This document shows, in pieces, positions 1-11,111 of a stretch of 64,000 nt of DNA. Positions within the stretch are counted from its first letter, which is position 1. Each line of letters opens with the position of its first letter. Position numbers and translations under genes: made by a program. Below the pieces are notes generated by a model. That model was not told the origin of the DNA. It searched no databases and saw nothing but the letters and a program-made list of their open reading frames with translations. The stretch is taken from assembly GCF_000264905.1 (NCBI RefSeq), contig NW_006763140.1:785575-849574 (forward strand). The letters run 5' to 3'. This DNA is from Stereum hirsutum FP-91666 SS1. Taxonomy: Eukaryota; Basidiomycota; Agaricomycetes; Russulales; Stereaceae.

Positions 1-898
1 TTCTCCTCCGTTCCATTCAGGATTTCTGTTTAGCTTTGGAGCTGAACAAATAAGGCCACGCGCATTCCCGCGCGGTACTGAATGCTTCGGAGCAAAGAGC
101 GCTCGGGCGAACCCCGTTGGGGCCTCAGTGTGAAGGAAACTTCCGACTTCAGTTTCTGATCGAGTCTCTCAACTGTTGAGAGCAGCCGCCCAACGGTTGA
201 AAACCCCTCTACTCTGCCTTTGGAAGACTACTTCACCTTCCCTGACAATCATCCCAAGTTTGATCACAAGCATCAGGTTTCCGCAACAGACCGGAGCGGC
301 AAGAACAGTATCAACCCATCTGGCAATTAGAGTTCCGATTTAACTCCGCGGCCAGACAATTCCGTGGCGCAGGCGACATCTCAGTCGCAGTTCGAAGCCT
401 CCTTCGTTTACAAGCCACCGTACCAGTGCCTAGCGTCACGGCTTGACTTCCATGGCGATTCGCAGGGCCTCGGGCAGATACAGCCAAACAGAAAACCTGA
501 GAGCCCAACCTTTGACCTAAGCCACAGGCCATGTCTGGTTCACTGGGTAGGCAGTACCATCACTCGAAGTTTCTAGACTCCAAGCTCGAGTCTATCGGCC
601 GTAGACCCATTGTATGGAACGATAGTTTGATGGCGCATAATTTCCTCGGACAAGTCGCAAAGCGTAAGAAACGTGGGGTCACCAACACACCTTCGATTGG
701 GGTGGCACCGACGCCACATTGATGCCTAGGGCTGCTTTGCAGTCGCAACTATCTCGGCCTCATTCCGCCCTAGCTCTGTGGTCATTTTTCTGTGGAGCCA
801 GTGCGCACAGCACGACATAACATCGATCTGGGGCCCTGATTGACCGAACCCACCAGACTTTGTATTGCGACAAGTTGATGCGAGACCATCACCTACGT
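1..898. other. No gene supported at left edge
   Basis: Only short overlapping frames on both strands occur here, with no recognisable domain and no splice pattern that joins them. The last part holds the 3' flank of the cyclophilin H gene that ends at 899. Confidence 0.4.
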
Positions 899-2151
899 CT
901 ACATCTCCCCACACTCTGTCCAAACCATCACCAAAAGAAAACCAGTCATCAGTAAATCAGAAGAGTACGTTGTCACCGAAGATGGAAGGACCCACCAACG
1001 ATCTTGACTGCCAATTTCGGCCTGTTATTGGGACCTGTGGGTACGTTCTCGATTTTCCTGAGCGTGAGCATGCCGTCGATGACTTTACCGAAGACGACGT
1101 GTTTGCCATCGAGGAAGTCGCATTTGGCGGTGGTTATGAAGAACTGCCAGGGTAAGTTGAGTAGTGAGAAATTCGAAATACCGCCATTTGGACATGAATT
1201 TTAAGGTCTTGAACGACCGGCGGGGAGGGAGTGGTGAAGCAGCGGGGAGTGCTTACCTGACAACCGTTCGTGTTGGGTCCAGAGTTTGCCTATGAGACGT
1301 ATTGAGCAACTAGCTTTGGGAATTGGCATGAGGGGCGTACCATGGATAGTAAGCCTGGGCCTGTATGCTTCTCTTGGAAGTTCTCGTCCTGCATATCGTG
1401 ACGAACGTCAGCATGATAATCAAGAAGATAGAGGACTCCGCGGCGAACAAGTAGGAAAGATGACGTTGCGTGGCATGCGACTTACCGGAAATTTGTCACC
1501 GTATATCGAGAATGTTCCTGTCCCATCACCCTTGATGAAGTCGCCGCCTGGCAATGACATCGGTTACAATGCATTCGGAACTTTTGGGCCACATTCGTAC
1601 GCGAAGATAGGAACACAAAGGTCTAGACATACCTTGACACATGAAGTTTGGCACTCTTGATCGTAGAACACTCGTCCGTCAGCCGACAGTACGACAAGAT
1701 TTTGGAGGTGGCGAGGTTGGAAAGGCTAAAGGGGGGAAGTGTGGACTTACACTCTATATCAGAGTGAAACTAGTCAGCACGCATGAGACAAGCTTAACGA
1801 CAGTTCGAAGATCAGACAGGCAGACGTACCGATGGAAGGTCGCGTTCTTATATCCTTGCGGACGCGAGTTTACTCTGATCTCCACCAGGATCATCAGCGC
1901 TGGACGTCCCATGCACACGACTCAACGAATGGACGTTACCTGTATTCCCCTGTACACAGTTGTCGGAAGTTTTCTGCGGTCCTGTAGATATACAAATACT
2001 CGTCAGACTATCATTCCACCGTTCTGGTAATACTGATAAGTATTGCGCACTTGGGCACAGTCTCGCTGAAAAGCTCCATCTTTATCCTTCCGGCTGGCGT
2101 CTCTCCGATGTTGATGTCCATGAACACGATAGGTCGTTGCGTCGAAGCCAT
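899..2151 (-). CDS. PPIH: Cyclophilin H-type peptidyl-prolyl cis-trans isomerase
   Basis: Peptidyl-prolyl cis-trans isomerase of the cyclophilin H group, which in other eukaryotes binds the Prp3/Prp4 part of the U4/U6 snRNP. Nine exons splice cleanly: 2051-2151, 1940-1981, 1830-1874, 1633-1655, 1486-1547, 1341-1388, 1257-1289, 996-1143 and 899-915, giving 519 nt and 172 residues. Visible hallmarks are [80 protein letters not shown] and the terminal ECGEM typical of CypH. The catalytic Arg (FHR), FMxQGG and WLDG-like segments are all kept. One residue is missing between FHRV and PNF compared with most relatives, next to a 23-nt exon, so that junction is the least certain. It is divergent from DIB1 with only 263 bp between the start codons. 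Confidence 0.93.
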
Positions 2152-2414
2152 TGTGAATGATTTGTGCGTCCGACAAGAGTTTCGTATGCGGAAGCGTGGC
2201 GAAAGCAAGGACGGCTAGGCAGTAGTACGAGATGAAGAGTAGTCAACGCCACACTTCCTCGAAAGCCCTAGAAGTCGGGAAAATAGGCGCCCATCGCTCG
2301 ATTTCTCAAATCGAAATAGGCGCCCAAGCATCCTCCCTTCCTCCTCGCCACCACATTTGAAACAAACCAAACGCGCCTCTTTGCTTTGCTCTCAGTGTAA
2401 AGTAGCGGAACGAC
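2152..2414. promoter_or_regulatory. Shared bidirectional promoter of PPIH and DIB1
   Basis: These 263 bp separate the ATG of the minus-strand cyclophilin H gene from the ATG of the plus-strand DIB1 gene, so both promoters and 5' leaders must lie here. A short near-repeat, aaatcgaaataggcgccca, is visible around 2310-2330 beside a second aaataggcgccca at about 2280. No TATA box was identified with confidence. Confidence 0.6.
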
Positions 2415-3254
2415 ATGTCTTATTTCCTGCCTCATCTTCCTTCTGGCTGGCACGTCGACGAAGCCATCAAATCCGAAGAAGACCGCGTTGTTGTCCTCCG
2501 CTTCGGTCACGACTGGGACACGCAGTGCATGACTATGGACGAGACCCTCTACTCTGTCGCTGAGAAGGTACAGAACTTTGCGGTGGTGTATCTCGTAGAT
2601 ATTACGGAGGTTCCGGATTTCAACAAGGTGCGTTTGGTCGAGGCAGGAGTGAAGTGATTGAACTGTGGGTGGAGCTGACGATGGTTTGTAGATGTACGAA
2701 CTGTATGATCCTTGCACAGTCATGTTCTTCTATCGGTGCATACATGCTGTTTCCGTCTTCCAAATGGCTCTGAATACTCATGTTCTTGCGTTTGTACTAC
2801 TAGGAACAAACACATCATGATTGATCTGGGCACTGGTAACAACAACAAGATGTAAGCACACCATCCTCCACACCGCTCTCTATCACATCTGTTGACTAGT
2901 GATACTAATCCTTCGTGTTATTCTCGATCGCTGGACGGTGTAGTAACTGGGCAATGGATAACAAACAAGAGGTAAGCATGTGGCTCTCTTGCGCCACTCC
3001 CACTCTACCACCCTCAACCCTGTTCTGTGCCCCACTCTCGCTGTAACGTGTTGTCTGGATTATCGTTGACGTTATGGGCCATGCTTTTTCTAGATGATTG
3101 ACATCATAGAGACAGTCTACCGTGGCGCCTCCAAGGGTCGTGGTCTCGTCGTTTCTCCCAAGGGTTGGTTTACTTCCTTGTACTATAGCGCCACCATACT
3201 GATTCCCCTTTACCGATCACACCTCCAGATTATTCGACACGCTACCGCTACTGA
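2415..3254 (+). CDS. DIB1: Dib1, U5 snRNP 15 kDa thioredoxin-like protein
   Basis: Thioredoxin-fold protein of the U4/U6.U5 tri-snRNP (human TXNL4A), needed for pre-mRNA splicing in the nucleus. Six exons, 2415-2627, 2692-2735, 2804-2851, 2944-2971, 3094-3163 and 3229-3254, total 429 nt and give 142 residues, the usual length of the family. The sequence begins MSYFLPHLPSGWHVDEAI and contains VVLRFGHDWD, CMTMDE, VYLVDITEVPDFNKMYELYDPCTVMFF, NKHIMIDLGTGNNNKINWAM and ends in DYSTRYRY, all diagnostic. As in other Dib1 proteins there is no CxxC redox site. Exon phases match at every junction. It lies head to head with another tri-snRNP gene, PPIH. Confidence 0.97.
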
Positions 3255-4052
3255 ATGTCTTGCATTCCCAATGCACTGTCGACAGCCGTCTTCTTCCTCA
3301 AAGCAGCGCCGCTCTCGTCGTGCATTGAGGCCTTTCCTCGTACGTTGCTTGCTCTTTTGGTTGACCCGTGTGGGTGTGGTAGTGTTCTGCAGCGATGTCT
3401 TCACGTACTCATGATGCATTGTATTTTATTCCTTTGGTCTCTCATTTGACAATGTACTTTGCTTTCTCGCTCGTTCTTGCTTTATATCGTATACGGGACA
3501 ACGCCTACGTACAGCACCCACGATAATCTATGTGTGATGTATGGCGACAGTAAAAACCTCATTGCATTGCATCGTAAACGACGTATGAACTGCTCAACAT
3601 CCAACGACCTACGACCCCGAACCTGCCTCCCTCTACGCTCGTGCAACCTCTCCACCAATGTCTTCTCTCCGACACCTCTTCACAGGCCCTTAGTAAGTCG
3701 TCCTCACCGCCCGACATCCTGCAGGCTGAACCGCCCAAGGCCATGTACAGGTAGATCGGTGGAAGGGTACCGACGCTTCGTCATCAACTCTGGAGACACG
3801 GTGATCGCGGTCCTCTCGTGATGAAGGGCGAGGAATCGTAGGCGAGTACTGGACGCTGAGTATGTCGTAGGCATTGACTCGGCCAGTAGAGGATAGCTAT
3901 CGATCCTACGAACGGTGACGCAGAGAAGAGTGTAGATCAGGGCACGAGCGAGACTGCCCATTGGTGGAGGGTGAATCGGTGAATGCGTTCGTCTACGATG
4001 TCGAGTGCAGCTGAGACGCTGAGATGTGTGCTGGTACGGGGGGTAAGTTGAC
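3255..4052. other. Spacer between convergent DIB1 and DPH3
   Basis: About 800 bp between two convergent genes. Open frames here (for example 3459-3821 plus and 3704-4050 minus) show no domain and no conserved motif. Most of this is probably 3' flank of the two genes. Confidence 0.45.
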
Positions 4053-4578
4053 TTAGGCGCTGGCGGTGACGGCCACAGCGACAGGGACTGTGGTGACAGG
4101 GTCGGAAGCCTCCTTCGCATCAGCAGTCGAGGACTTGTCGTCGTCAACGTGAAGCTTCTCGAGTGCATCAACGAACTCTCCGTCCACGGAGCTACCATCC
4201 TCCTCGTCCTCCTCGTCCTCCTCGTCCTCCTCCTCAGATCCAGCGCTCTCGCCCTCTTCATCATCGTCCTCATCCGGCTCATCTTCATAATCCAACTATC
4301 ATATCACAGACCACAAGTCAGCTCACCTAATATTCAAAAAAGTGTGTTTTCCGAGGCGGGTGGCAAGATGTTCGGCGGGTGAACGAAAGACTCACCGGAT
4401 CATAAACAACTCGAATGATCAGCGAACAGCTGGGACAAGTCGCGATATCCTCACAATCCCTAAGCTGCGCTCTCGAGATTTCGAAGCGATCGCCGCAAGG
4501 GCATGGGTAGTGGAAGACGCGCTTGACATCGTCCCAAGCCATGTCCTCGATTTCGATTTCATCGTAGTAGGCACCCAT
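4053..4578 (-). CDS. DPH3: Dph3, CSL zinc-finger protein for diphthamide synthesis
   Basis: Dph3/Kti11 binds iron or zinc through a CSL finger. It acts as electron donor in the first step of diphthamide synthesis on elongation factor 2 and also assists Elongator. Exon 1 (4396-4578) codes 61 residues from [13 protein letters not shown], with the four cysteines in CPCGD and CPSCSL and the family signature [15 protein letters not shown] 100-nt intron leads into exon 2 (4053-4295), which gives a strongly acidic tail (Glu/Asp/Ser, [27 protein letters not shown]), for 141 residues in all. The core family protein is about 80-90 residues, so the C-terminal half is an unusual acidic extension. The acceptor chosen (ATAG before TTGGATTATGAAG) keeps the frame. 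Confidence 0.93.
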
Positions 4579-5565
4579 CGTGATGCTTGAAGTGGGTAGT
4601 TTGTTTTGTGCACAGAAATGATTGTACTTGGAGGATGTCAATATCAAGTCTGAATAGATAGGAGAAAAGGATCCCTGGGAGACTGAAGGAGACGAGGTGA
4701 ACGATGAGGATGCCGTGCAAGCTCGTGCAAGTCCTGATCTGACTCAAAAATCTTGAAGGTGGCGTCGGCGTTTGCCGGACGAATTTGGCCACATCATCTC
4801 ACTCAGTGTTGTTTTGAAACGTCTGCTTCGATGTGTCTTCGACAACTTTTCCGGTCGAGGTTGCACAATTTTGTTTCGAAGAACTTTACTTCCTGGCGCG
4901 CATCCTTACCTTGTTAATGCCGCAGTAGCAACATGACGAACAAGGGGGCCTCATCGATACTTATCAGTCTTCGAACTTAGCCGCCAGCGGCCATTCCATC
5001 TGAGCCCGAACGACCTCGATCTGCGCTGAGATGTATACAGTCCTCATTTCTGTTGCAGGCTGCATACGGGAGCGCACGTTTGTCTGAACCTCTGCCATAC
5101 AGGTCCAAACCATTTCCTTTTGCGGAAAACAAAGCACTCCCGATCGGGTAAGTCGTCAATATCCGTCATATCTTGCTTTGTCTGCGCTCTTTATTCCTTT
5201 ATCTCTCTTCAATTTTGACCACATCTCTTACAAGCACATATTTGGTGTATAATGCCTCGAAGACTATGGTCTTTTCATGGTCAGAGCGTCGATGTCAAAT
5301 TTCCAACCACAAAGGCGAAGGTCTTTGAACAAAAGAAGCCCGCATCATGCCGCGGCGTGGCCACCCGCCGGCATATCACGTTATTCCCTTTGACAGAACG
5401 TTCAGTGTCCTGACACGCCGCTTATAAGTGGCACTCCCTTTCACATCTTGACTCCCAACCTCTTGACTCCCGACCACCACCATCCACCACCAACGTTCAC
5501 GCTACTGATCTCATCCGTTGAGATTCCATCCTCTTGAGCACTATCACTCTATTCCGCTCATCAAT
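4579..5565. other. Divergent promoter region of DPH3 and the disordered-protein gene
   Basis: Nearly 1 kb upstream of both DPH3 (minus) and the plus-strand gene starting at 5566. Just before 5566 there is a C/T-rich stretch with the decamer cttgactccc twice (about 5447 and 5461) and CCACCACC runs, as is common in basidiomycete core promoters. No gene is supported. Confidence 0.45.
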
Positions 5566-8550
5566 ATGACACGCCCTACGACACGCTCTTCAACACGCAC
5601 TGCCCGAGGGCGTTCTCAAGCGCCCATCCACGGTGCCCCCCGCCCTACGACTGGCGACAACCGCCATTCTAGGAGCAATGGCGCTAATCAAACTCAAGCA
5701 ATTGATGACCACGATAGGCATCCTGCGAACGGCAACGATGCGACAAGAGTGCGTCCTTAGTCTTTCCTTTGTTGATCCCGTTCATTGACGCCTACCTATT
5801 ACGCCCTCCCGTGTCCCTAATCAGAGTGACATGCCGCTGCCCGACAACGATATCTTCCCGGCTCAATCGAGTGCGGCTCCCGGTGTGGTACGTGTGTCAT
5901 TCTTCTGGTTGTGTCATAGTGAGCTGCTCACGCTGTCGCTTCTTCAACAGGCTCCCCTCCCTCCCTCGATACCTGAGCCACCGCGTGCGCGTCCGCAAGG
6001 TCTTCCCCTCAATGCGCTGACGATCCTCAACGATATCTCCTACGTACCCGTCAACGGCTCCGCCCAACCCGACAACAACGGTCATGAGGCCTCGAACATC
6101 GATGGCGCCGCCGGTGCACCAGCCGATGGCCGTTCTGCTCTCAACCCCATCGATATTTACGATAACGACGTCGACATACCCGGGCCATCGAATCCCGGCA
6201 CCCAACCTGCGGCTACCCAGGACACCCTCCGAACGACATCCACCCTCAGTCCGCCTCCCCCTAACCAACTCGCATACACCGAAAGCTGGAGAGAACGCCA
6301 CACTCATGGCAACCCCGCACGACGCTCTCAAACCGACCGTCACCGAGATCCCAAACATCAAGCGGAAGAAACTGAGTATCCGAATCCTCGCGACTCTCCA
6401 GAGTACTCGGCTTCCAGACCCCTGTCGCCTTGTGAGGGGGATACTCCGTGGGCCGTCGCCGACGAGCCTGCCTTGAACGTTCGGCCGATCGGAGACTGGC
6501 ACAACTATAGCGTTACGGGGTTCGATACGATTGGAAATCCAACGAGTTCATATATCGAACCCACTCCTGATGTTCGCCCAGGTTGGTCAATTGTTGTTCT
6601 TTGTATCTTCTCCTCATAGCGTGCTTAATCATCCGCCCTTGAAAAGCATCCCCTGTCACGGGCCTACCTCCCTTTGCACGTCCCCCCGGTGAAATCGTCG
6701 ACCTGATATGGCTTGACCGTTACATTGAAGACCTTACCAACTCGAGGGACACGAAAGTTCCTAGAATCCGGCGGGCGATCGATGGACTGAAGGATCTATA
6801 TACCGAAATGTTCGTCACAAAGGGTCGATTAGCTGAGGAGGACAGGTTATGGGACGAGCTGCTCAAAAAGTTCGGCAAGAGGTTCGGAGAACAACGGGCT
6901 CTGGAGATCACCGGGAATGTGCAGAAAAAAATGGGGCGGGACGACAAACATCGTAGGCGTAACCCACCGCTCGCTTCTGCGGACTCGGACGATACGAAAT
7001 CAGATGAAGCGGTTGATGACAGGAGGGGCAGGCAGTCGTATGAGAGAACAGACGATTACTGGCTCGATAACCTCTTCTACCAAGGGTGCGTCTCATTCAC
7101 CTTCATATCTATTGGCCCTCGGCGGAAATGCTCATTGCTGATATTGTTTATTCTAATACTTAGCGGTGACATGCCCGGTCCGCCTGAACTTCAGAGATAT
7201 CAGGACACAGGGGACTATCTCGACGTTGCTCCCACGTCATCTCCCCACCGACCGGACGTGAACCCGTTCTTGGACTCGGAGGCGCCTGGTCCCCACGGCT
7301 ATCGGGACGACGAGAACGCTCCATTCGACCCATCTCACTGGCACGCGAGACATCACCAAGGATCCAACCCATTCGACGAATACGATGGTCCAGGTCATCT
7401 CCGTGCCAGACATGACGAGAACGCTGAGGCCGGTCCCTCTCGCCCTGTTGCGCAAAGGCGTTCTCCAAACCCGTCATATTCACTTCCTGATCCCGAGCAC
7501 TCAGACGACGAGGATCCCCGTACCGCCCCTACTCTCGGAGCCAACCTTCGGTTCAAACCCATCTGTGGCAAGGGCAGGGCTCTCGATGATGACCTTCCTC
7601 CTTCCTCTCCGGCTCGTTCCACTTCCGCTCCTCTATCCGATCACGAAATGGGCGAAGATAAAGAAAATGCATTTCCTCGTCCCAGTCTGAGTATCTCCCG
7701 TTCGTCCGCTATCGGCCGTTCCTCCTCTCAGCTTTCCGAACGTGATCAAGACCAGGGCAACGCAACTGATTTCCACCCACCGCCACCTCCGGTCGCAGTC
7801 AGCGCTACCTATCAAAATCCATCTCCCTCCTTGAAACGTGGTCGCGATGAGTACGAAGACGGATCAGCGGAGGATGGCGACGAGGGGGCTATGCAGGGTG
7901 ACGGGGACGACTCAAACTACGATCCCAATCCTGACGAAGAGGAGCCGCTACCACCGCCACCCAAGAGATCTCGGCTCGGGGCCCAAGAATCTGCCGTCGA
8001 TAGGAACACCAGGCGTGCTTCTGCACCTAGGACGACAGGACGAACGGTTTTGGGCGCGCAAGCGGGACCGCCAAGGCAAGCCCTTCCTCTCGACAGCATT
8101 CACGCGTTTTCCTTTGGAGGATCCAGTTTTGCACACCACCAGCAACCGCTCCGGTTCTCCGACAACACATCTGGATGGTCCATATCTGGCCTCGGACCAT
8201 ACTTTCTCGAGCAACTGTTACCTGGGTATGTCGATGCTGCGGAGTCTCGACGCGTGGACGGAGGGAACTATACGGCGGTACATGAGCAGAGTGCGGACGA
8301 GAAGCAAGTCGAACGTGAAATAGAGGTTCAGGATCAGGAAGGGTGGAGGCGTGAGAGGCGGGGATACGAGTTCAGCTCGCGACAGAGGACACAGAGGATG
8401 GGTGCTTCGCATGGTGGGATCGTGCTGCACGAACGGACGAGGACGCCAGATTTCTCCCAGAAACAAGATTGGGAGTGGGACGAGGAGAAGCAAAAGGGTG
8501 TGGATGTTTGGATGCCTCGCTTTCAGGAGACCCTTTGGAGTATGAAGTGA
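5566..8550 (+). CDS. Large disordered protein of unknown function
   Basis: I do not recognise this protein. Five exons, 5566-5748, 5825-5887, 5951-6581, 6647-7085 and 7164-8550, total 2703 nt and give 900 residues. The N-terminal third is Thr/Arg/Ser/Pro-rich. Around residues 300-410 lies the only ordered-looking part (PPGEIVDLIWLDRYIEDL through RFGEQRALEITGNVQKKM), helical and charged and possibly a coiled coil. The rest is low complexity with acidic runs and basic clusters such as PPKRSRLG that could serve nuclear import. The intron 7086-7163 is 78 nt with no stop in frame, and its translation is very hydrophobic, so retention would give a second isoform. The start at 5566 was preferred because the upstream in-frame codon at 5518 is TTG. 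Confidence 0.72.
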
Positions 8551-9206
8551 TATGATATACGTGCCTTCCGAAAGGTGAACTCCGAATTTGAGTAAGCCCT
8601 TTCCGAGTCTTCGACACGAATTCTTGCTGACATCGTTTTTGTCGTACGTTTAGTCTCACAATATCTGCTTCCAATGAGGAGCAGTATTCGGAGTGACCGA
8701 GCCCTCAGTCGCTAACGCATAGCGTGGACGTTCCGAGCGCAGCATCTGCGCTCGTTCGCACACAACAAACCCTTATATCAGGTCTCCACTGTCGCATTAG
8801 CTGCCGCACCTTGGCCGCACCGAGACCGCCTCCACCGCGACCAACTATCTTCGAACCAATCCCAGGGGTCGAGACGCCGCACATTACGGCTGTCGCTACG
8901 CAGGGACTGCCAGAGCGGGACCATGACTATCGCGCGATGAAACGCGAATAGATAAAGAGGTCGTGGAGTTGGACGAGAAATTGAGCGACCCTGAAAGATT
9001 GTGCGTACAGACCGTCATCGACGGTCAACACTAAACGAATGTACAAAAATTTAAACTAATATGCAATCAAAATAATACTCGTTTTATCCTTGTACTGGAT
9101 CCCAGGCCTGCTTCATAGATGAGAAGTAGTCAGCGCATAAGCTCGGACGCCTACGCTATCCGTGAGGATCAGGTCTAACTTACATACCTCCTATCAATTG
9201 ACCCCC
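8551..9206. other. Spacer, 3' flanks of convergent genes
   Basis: Lies between a plus-strand stop and a minus-strand stop. Short frames only, and nothing recognisable. Confidence 0.4.
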
Positions 9207-9914
9207 CTAAGTAGTAGTACGGTACAGCTTAAGAAAGCTCTTGACGTACTTCAAGTCACCCATTTCGACGTCCAAGAACCGATGGATGAGTCTTGTAGGC
9301 TTCTCAACTTTCGCAAAAATCATATTATCTCCCCATCTATGTCCAAGCTCTGGTCCGGCGAGGGCGAGTGCACATCGATTGAACGGCGATCCGTCGATCA
9401 AAAAGCAGTCGTCGTGGTACATGCAGAATGTATAAGGGAGATCTCGCGGTATGAAAGTCGCATACTCGAGCCCTATCGAGCTATGCGTTCTGATCCACTT
9501 CTCGATCGCAGGATATGCGTGGTGGTTCCATTGCTGATCGTCTTCGTCATATTCGACGGTGTAACTGAGACGGATGAGGCGAGGAGTGGCAGAATCGAAT
9601 GGAAGAAGAATGGCGGTACATTCTTTGAGTTGTTGACCGGTATCAGAAGCCGGTGGTGTGGTTATCGTGCTTTGAAGTTGTGGGGCGAGTGAAGCCCTGA
9701 GTGCGAGGCACTCAGGTTTATGGTGCTTCCAATCCTGCGACGAAGAACATATGCGGCATATAAGACCTTCGTACTGGTGCTAAAAGTGTCTCAGGCTCGC
9801 CTGCTTCATGTGCTGTCGATTGCAATAGTGCGCTTGCTTGCAGGCTGCACAGCGCGCCTCGGTCGACGTTCCACATACGCGACACTTCGAAGATGAAAAT
9901 AATTGTATGGACAT
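9207..9914 (-). CDS. MYND-type zinc finger protein
   Basis: Two exons, 9801-9914 and 9207-9734, give 213 residues with an N-terminal MYND finger (residues about 10-50): CRVCG, then CAACKQAHYC, then NRQHMKQ joined to DWKHHKPEC. The spacing equals that of a standard MYND finger, but one cysteine is replaced by His (RQH instead of RxC). The intron must use a GC donor (AAGCAG followed by gcgagc), because no GT gives the DWKHH junction in frame. The C-terminal part (SYTVEYDEDDQQWNHHAYPAIEKWI, FIPRDLPYTFCMYHDDC) is not a known enzyme domain. MYND fingers usually bind proline-rich peptides. The role here is unknown. Two other MYND genes lie in this window. Confidence 0.85.
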
Positions 9915-10340
9915 GCTGCCCGATCGACTTGAGATTAGCGTATGACAGTACTACTGGCCGACGACGGTCTATGGTTGAGAGCTTACTTACAACGCGACGA
10001 CTGTGTGGATGTTGGGGTTGAGCCCTCTCCTTGCGATCTCTTTATATCGATTTTCTTCTAGCGCCACAAGAATTGCGGAAGATCGTTCCGATAGCAGTAG
10101 TTATGCCTCATCAGTTCTATAGTTACAGTCAATTACCCCGTGGTGGGCCAGTACCTCGTAATGGGTCACCTTCCAAATGCGGGCGCTCGAAGCCCTCATA
10201 TGGTGGAGTTGTGCTCCCATTCGAAGCTTTGGAGCATGATATCATAGCATTCTTGGCCTTTCGATGCCAGCCCTCGCCGTAAACAGTAGGTGACCTATTA
10301 CGGGGTACTGAACATGCCATCCAATCCGAGCCGCGTCCAG
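9915..10340. other. Upstream region of MYND gene with inverted repeat
   Basis: No coding region is supported. Contains the imperfect inverted repeat at 10149-10310 listed separately. Confidence 0.4.
10149..10310. repeat. Imperfect inverted repeat, 23-bp arms
   Basis: The arm at 10149-10171 (starts CAGTACCTCGTAATGGGTCA) is the reverse complement of 10288-10310 with two mismatches. About 116 bp lie between the arms. No clear target duplication is visible. It may be a decayed foldback element, as it sits 30 bp from a second, much better inverted repeat. Confidence 0.7.
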
Positions 10341-10480
10341 TAAGACTGATGAAGTCAGGAACCAGCACGCTTATGTAAAATTCTCCAGGCTTGTGATTGG
10401 CTCGCCACCTGCTCGCCACCCATTCTCACCGCCAAAGAATTTTACATAAGCCGTGCTGGTTCCTGACTTCATCAGTCTTA
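10341..10480. mobile_element. MITE-like foldback element with TA ends
   Basis: The left arm 10341-10384 and right arm 10436-10480 are reverse complements over about 44 bp, with a single extra base in the right arm. The loop is 51 bp and contains the short direct repeat ctcgccacc. The arms begin TAAGACTGATGAAGTCAGGA, so the ends read TA-AGACT...AGTCT-TA, fitting a TA target duplication as made by Tc1/mariner-type transposases. It has no coding capacity. The near identity of the arms suggests recent insertion or selection for hairpin formation. Confidence 0.8.
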
Positions 10481-11111
10481 AGTAGACAGTGGCAGTGCAC
10501 TGGTCGTCAAAACAAGTGAGCCAGAAAAGAAAGGGAAAATCAGTTTGCATGAGTGACCCGGGACCACAATCGATAGAAGACCTGCGTCAACCATCCAGAT
10601 CGCTTCGCTGAAGCAAAATAAAGGGCAGCACGTATGAACTTCAAAGATGCATGTTGCAAGAGCAAGTCTTCGACGACGGCGGTCGCGGAGCTCGAATTCC
10701 AACTGTCCCGGCCCTGATTGGACAAATAGACGCAAATAAATCAGTTCGCACGGCCATCGATGTGGCAATCGCTCCGAGAACGCTCACAACTCCTAAGCCG
10801 TCCTGGTCCCTTGCCCGAGTAGTAGCATATCTCTCAGTGTATTCGATTCCACATCAAGAATCTTATCGCACGGGTACGTGCGGTGTCAAATGCTCTGTGC
10901 ATCACAGAACAATTCAGTGCTGATATCCCCACATCTTACCGTATCAAGGACAGGCGAGGGCGTCTGACCACTACTCAATTCAACCTACCATCGCGACCGG
11001 TATCTGTTCCCTCACAAAGAAGATCATAATCACTCACTCATCGGTAAGATACTATGTCGCCCAACTTGACAACTTGAACTCGGTCACTTATACAGCCAGA
11101 CATCCCAGCTC
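10481..11111. other. Spacer upstream of F-box gene
   Basis: No gene supported. The 90-96 residue frames here have no conserved motif. Confidence 0.4.

Noticed and set aside
3704..4288. 194-residue minus-strand Arg-rich frame
   Set aside because: Out-of-frame reading of the acidic DPH3 tail; no homology of its own.
9162..9692. 176-residue plus-strand frame
   Set aside because: Antisense shadow of exon 2 of the MYND gene, which has clear family residues on the other strand.
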